From positions 1 through 7,791 of the forward strand of contig CACYKX010000157.1 of assembly GCA_902775075.1 (NCBI GenBank): a stretch of 7,791 bases of DNA, given 5' to 3'. The position numbers were made by a program, and so were the translations under genes. Source of the DNA: an uncultured Prevotellaceae bacterium. Lineage in GTDB: Bacteria > Bacteroidota > Bacteroidia > Bacteroidales > Bacteroidaceae. This document shows, in pieces, positions 6,342 through 7,791 of this stretch. The notes below the pieces were generated by a model. It was not told the DNA's origin and did not search any database. It was given only the letters and a program-made list of their open reading frames with translations. Each line of letters begins with the position of its first letter. Positions within the stretch are counted from its first letter, which is position 1.

Positions 6342-7791
6342 TTATTTTGCCTTCACGAGGACGATACGTGAGCGCAACAAAGCGTAATCGAACTCAAAAC
6401 GATATGTTCCTGTTACTGGAGCTTTCACACTATTCATGTTTTCGCCACCGTTCTTCACGTTTTTCTCATTATTAGCTGAACCATCGAAACGCCAATATGG
6501 CTCTGGCCACCATCCCCACCAATGGGTCTGACTGATGGTAAATGATATTTCATCACCGGCCTTGAGGTTGAACTCACGATAGAGCAGATATGGATTAGTC
6601 TTACTTTGGTTCAAGATAAAGGCATCATTATTCTGATTGGTTGTCCAATCCGGAGTTCCCGGGAGACCGCTACCTGCCAAACAGATCTGTGCTGGCTGAT
6701 CACCGGAACCATCATTGAAGTTGACTGTTGTTGTACCATTAAGTGTCATCTTGGCGGTTGTTGGTGTATAACGTTTCACGTCATAATCGCCGGTTATCGT
6801 ATTGAAGGTTATCTCGTAATAACCAACTTCGTCAAGGATGATTTCCTTTGCTTCACTTGGATTACTTGTCAAGAGCCCAGTGTTTTCGTCGATACCAAAA
6901 CAAATCGGGTTGAAGTCTGTCATCTGAGGGATGAAACGGATACCGGTACCGACCTTCTGATTATAATAATGTGCCTTATATTGATATTTACCTGTATGTT
7001 CTATCAACATAGGAACACCATAGAGGTCACTTGTAAGAGATGCTGCATCGGAAACATCTGCCAAATACATCTTATCAAAGTCTGGTAACTCGCTTACATT
7101 AATCTTACTTGTTGTATATGTCATATTCTTCATTCCATCATACACTCGCAAGGTCATCATGTAAGAGGCTTCTTTTGCTGGTACGTCATACTGCTTCTTC
7201 AACGCGTACTCCTTCACACCATTCAGCAATACTGAATCCTTGATATTCAAACCTGGAATATCAACAACAATGCTCTGAAGTTTCTTGTTGTCAGAAACCG
7301 ATGCATTAAGTGTAAGTTTAGGATTCTGCAAGAGAACCGTCAACTCTGAAGATGGAGCTGATGTAAATGTAGGAAACGTGAAATCACCATCACCTTTTAC
7401 AGTAAGTGTAGCAGAAGTCGTATTACCGACAACATCCTCTACGGTCACTTCCAAAGGGAAGTTACTTTCATCGGTCCAGTCATTGGCTGGCGTATAAGCG
7501 TAGTCAAGATTGTACTCATGGAGCAAACTGTCTCCATAAATTTCCAACAAGTTGATTGTTTTGTCGAGAAGCATACCCTCATTTTTCAAACGAATAGACT
7601 TGATACCATCTGCGTCCTTTACAGTACCAGTGATATTAAAACTACGTCCGGGTTCTGCATGAATCTGATCAGTAGTTAACACAATTGTTGGCGCCTGACC
7701 ATCCACAGTTGGGAAATCATCGTCACTGCTGCAAGATTGGAATGTCATTCCACTCAAAGCGACAAGAGCCCATAAAATAGGCTGTCTTAGA
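6342..7791 (-). CDS. SusE/SusF-like surface glycan-binding lipoprotein, start codon just beyond window
   Basis: Partial at its 5' end. The frame is open through the right edge and reads LRQPILWALVALSGMTFQSC before SSDDD, a lipoprotein signal with its lipobox Cys at visible residue 20 (counting from the codon at 7790-7788). Starting at the in-frame TTG at 7757, or the ATG at 7748, would destroy the hydrophobic signal, so the true start must lie a few codons outside. There are 482 visible residues, close to a full protein. The acidic SSDDD after Cys fits export to the cell surface. Two Ig-like beta-sandwiches are suggested at about 35-132 (with KDADGIKSIRL and VTVEDVVGNTTSATLTV) and 140-232 (with LRVYDGMKNMTYT). 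Two SusE/F-type binding modules seem to follow, at about 240-342 and 347-482. The last carries a Trp cluster (THWWGWWPEPYW, 422-433). Role by context: glycan capture for the downstream SusC/SusD pair. The family assignment rests on architecture, as the protein-level sequence of this class is poorly conserved. Confidence 0.85.
   Translation of the reverse strand, partial: LRQPILWALVALSGMTFQSCSSDDDFPTVDGQAPTIVLTTDQIHAEPGRSFNITGTVKDADGIKSIRLKNEGMLLDKTINLLEIYGDSLLHEYNLDYAYTPANDWTDESNFPLEVTVEDVVGNTTSATLTVKGDGDFTFPTFTSAPSSELTVLLQNPKLTLNASVSDNKKLQSIVVDIPGLNIKDSVLLNGVKEYALKKQYDVPAKEASYMMTLRVYDGMKNMTYTTSKINVSELPDFDKMYLADVSDAASLTSDLYGVPMLIEHTGKYQYKAHYYNQKVGTGIRFIPQMTDFNPICFGIDENTGLLTSNPSEAKEIILDEVGYYEITFNTITGDYDVKRYTPTTAKMTLNGTTTVNFNDGSGDQPAQICLAGSGLPGTPDWTTNQNNDAFILNQSKTNPYLLYREFNLKAGDEISFTISQTHWWGWWPEPYWRFDGSANNEKNVKNGGENMNSVKAPVTGTYRFEFDYALLRSRIVLVKAK

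Noticed and set aside
6606..7088. Plus-strand open frame of 160 codons inside the surface lipoprotein gene
   Set aside because: It lies wholly antisense to a well-supported gene. Its protein is Cys/Ile/Thr-rich without recognisable domains and it has no supporting start context.
1..7791. Search for mobile elements, CRISPR arrays, tRNA/rRNA genes or riboswitches
   Set aside because: No transposase, terminal inverted repeats, regularly spaced repeats or structured RNA genes were seen. Coding sequence on the minus strand covers nearly all of the window.

Overview
The window looks like the core of a polysaccharide utilization locus (PUL) from a Bacteroidota bacterium, most likely of the order Bacteroidales. 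The evidence is an adjacent SusC-family/SusD-family pair, Bacteroidota-type lipoprotein signals (Cys followed by Ser/Asp-rich residues), AT-rich start regions without a clear Shine-Dalgarno sequence, and moderate base composition (judged by eye, not computed). A Prevotella- or Bacteroides-like host is plausible, but genus cannot be fixed from this window.

All four genes are on the minus strand, so transcription runs from high to low coordinates. In order of transcription they are: (1) a multidomain surface lipoprotein with the plan of a SusE/SusF-type surface glycan-binding protein (7791 to 6342, start codon just beyond the window edge); (2) a complete 1005-residue SusC-family TonB-dependent transporter (6295 to 3278); (3) a complete 538-residue SusD-family lipoprotein (3220 to 1604); (4) a glycoside hydrolase family 30 enzyme (1534 to the left edge, C-terminus missing). 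The gaps are 46, 57 and 69 bases, so the four genes are almost certainly one operon. No stretch over 300 bases lacks a gene.

The proposed pathway is inferred from characterised PULs. The binding lipoprotein and SusD capture a glycan at the cell surface. SusC and SusD import it across the outer membrane with TonB energy. The GH30 enzyme, which has a Sec signal but no lipobox, cleaves it, probably in the periplasm. The GH30 sequence resembles the branch containing endo-beta-1,6-galactanases, so a beta-1,6-linked galactan or arabinogalactan side chain is the leading substrate guess; this is tentative.

The clearest non-coding signal is a perfect 10-bp hairpin followed by a T-rich tract, lying between the SusD stop and the GH30 start. 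It is oriented to act as a terminator or attenuator that would lower enzyme expression relative to the binding and transport genes. The operon promoter and any regulator lie outside the window. Apart from this hairpin, the binding protein gene preceding susC, and a dense tryptophan cluster in that protein, this is a fairly conventional PUL segment. I see no evidence of an entirely new kind of system.
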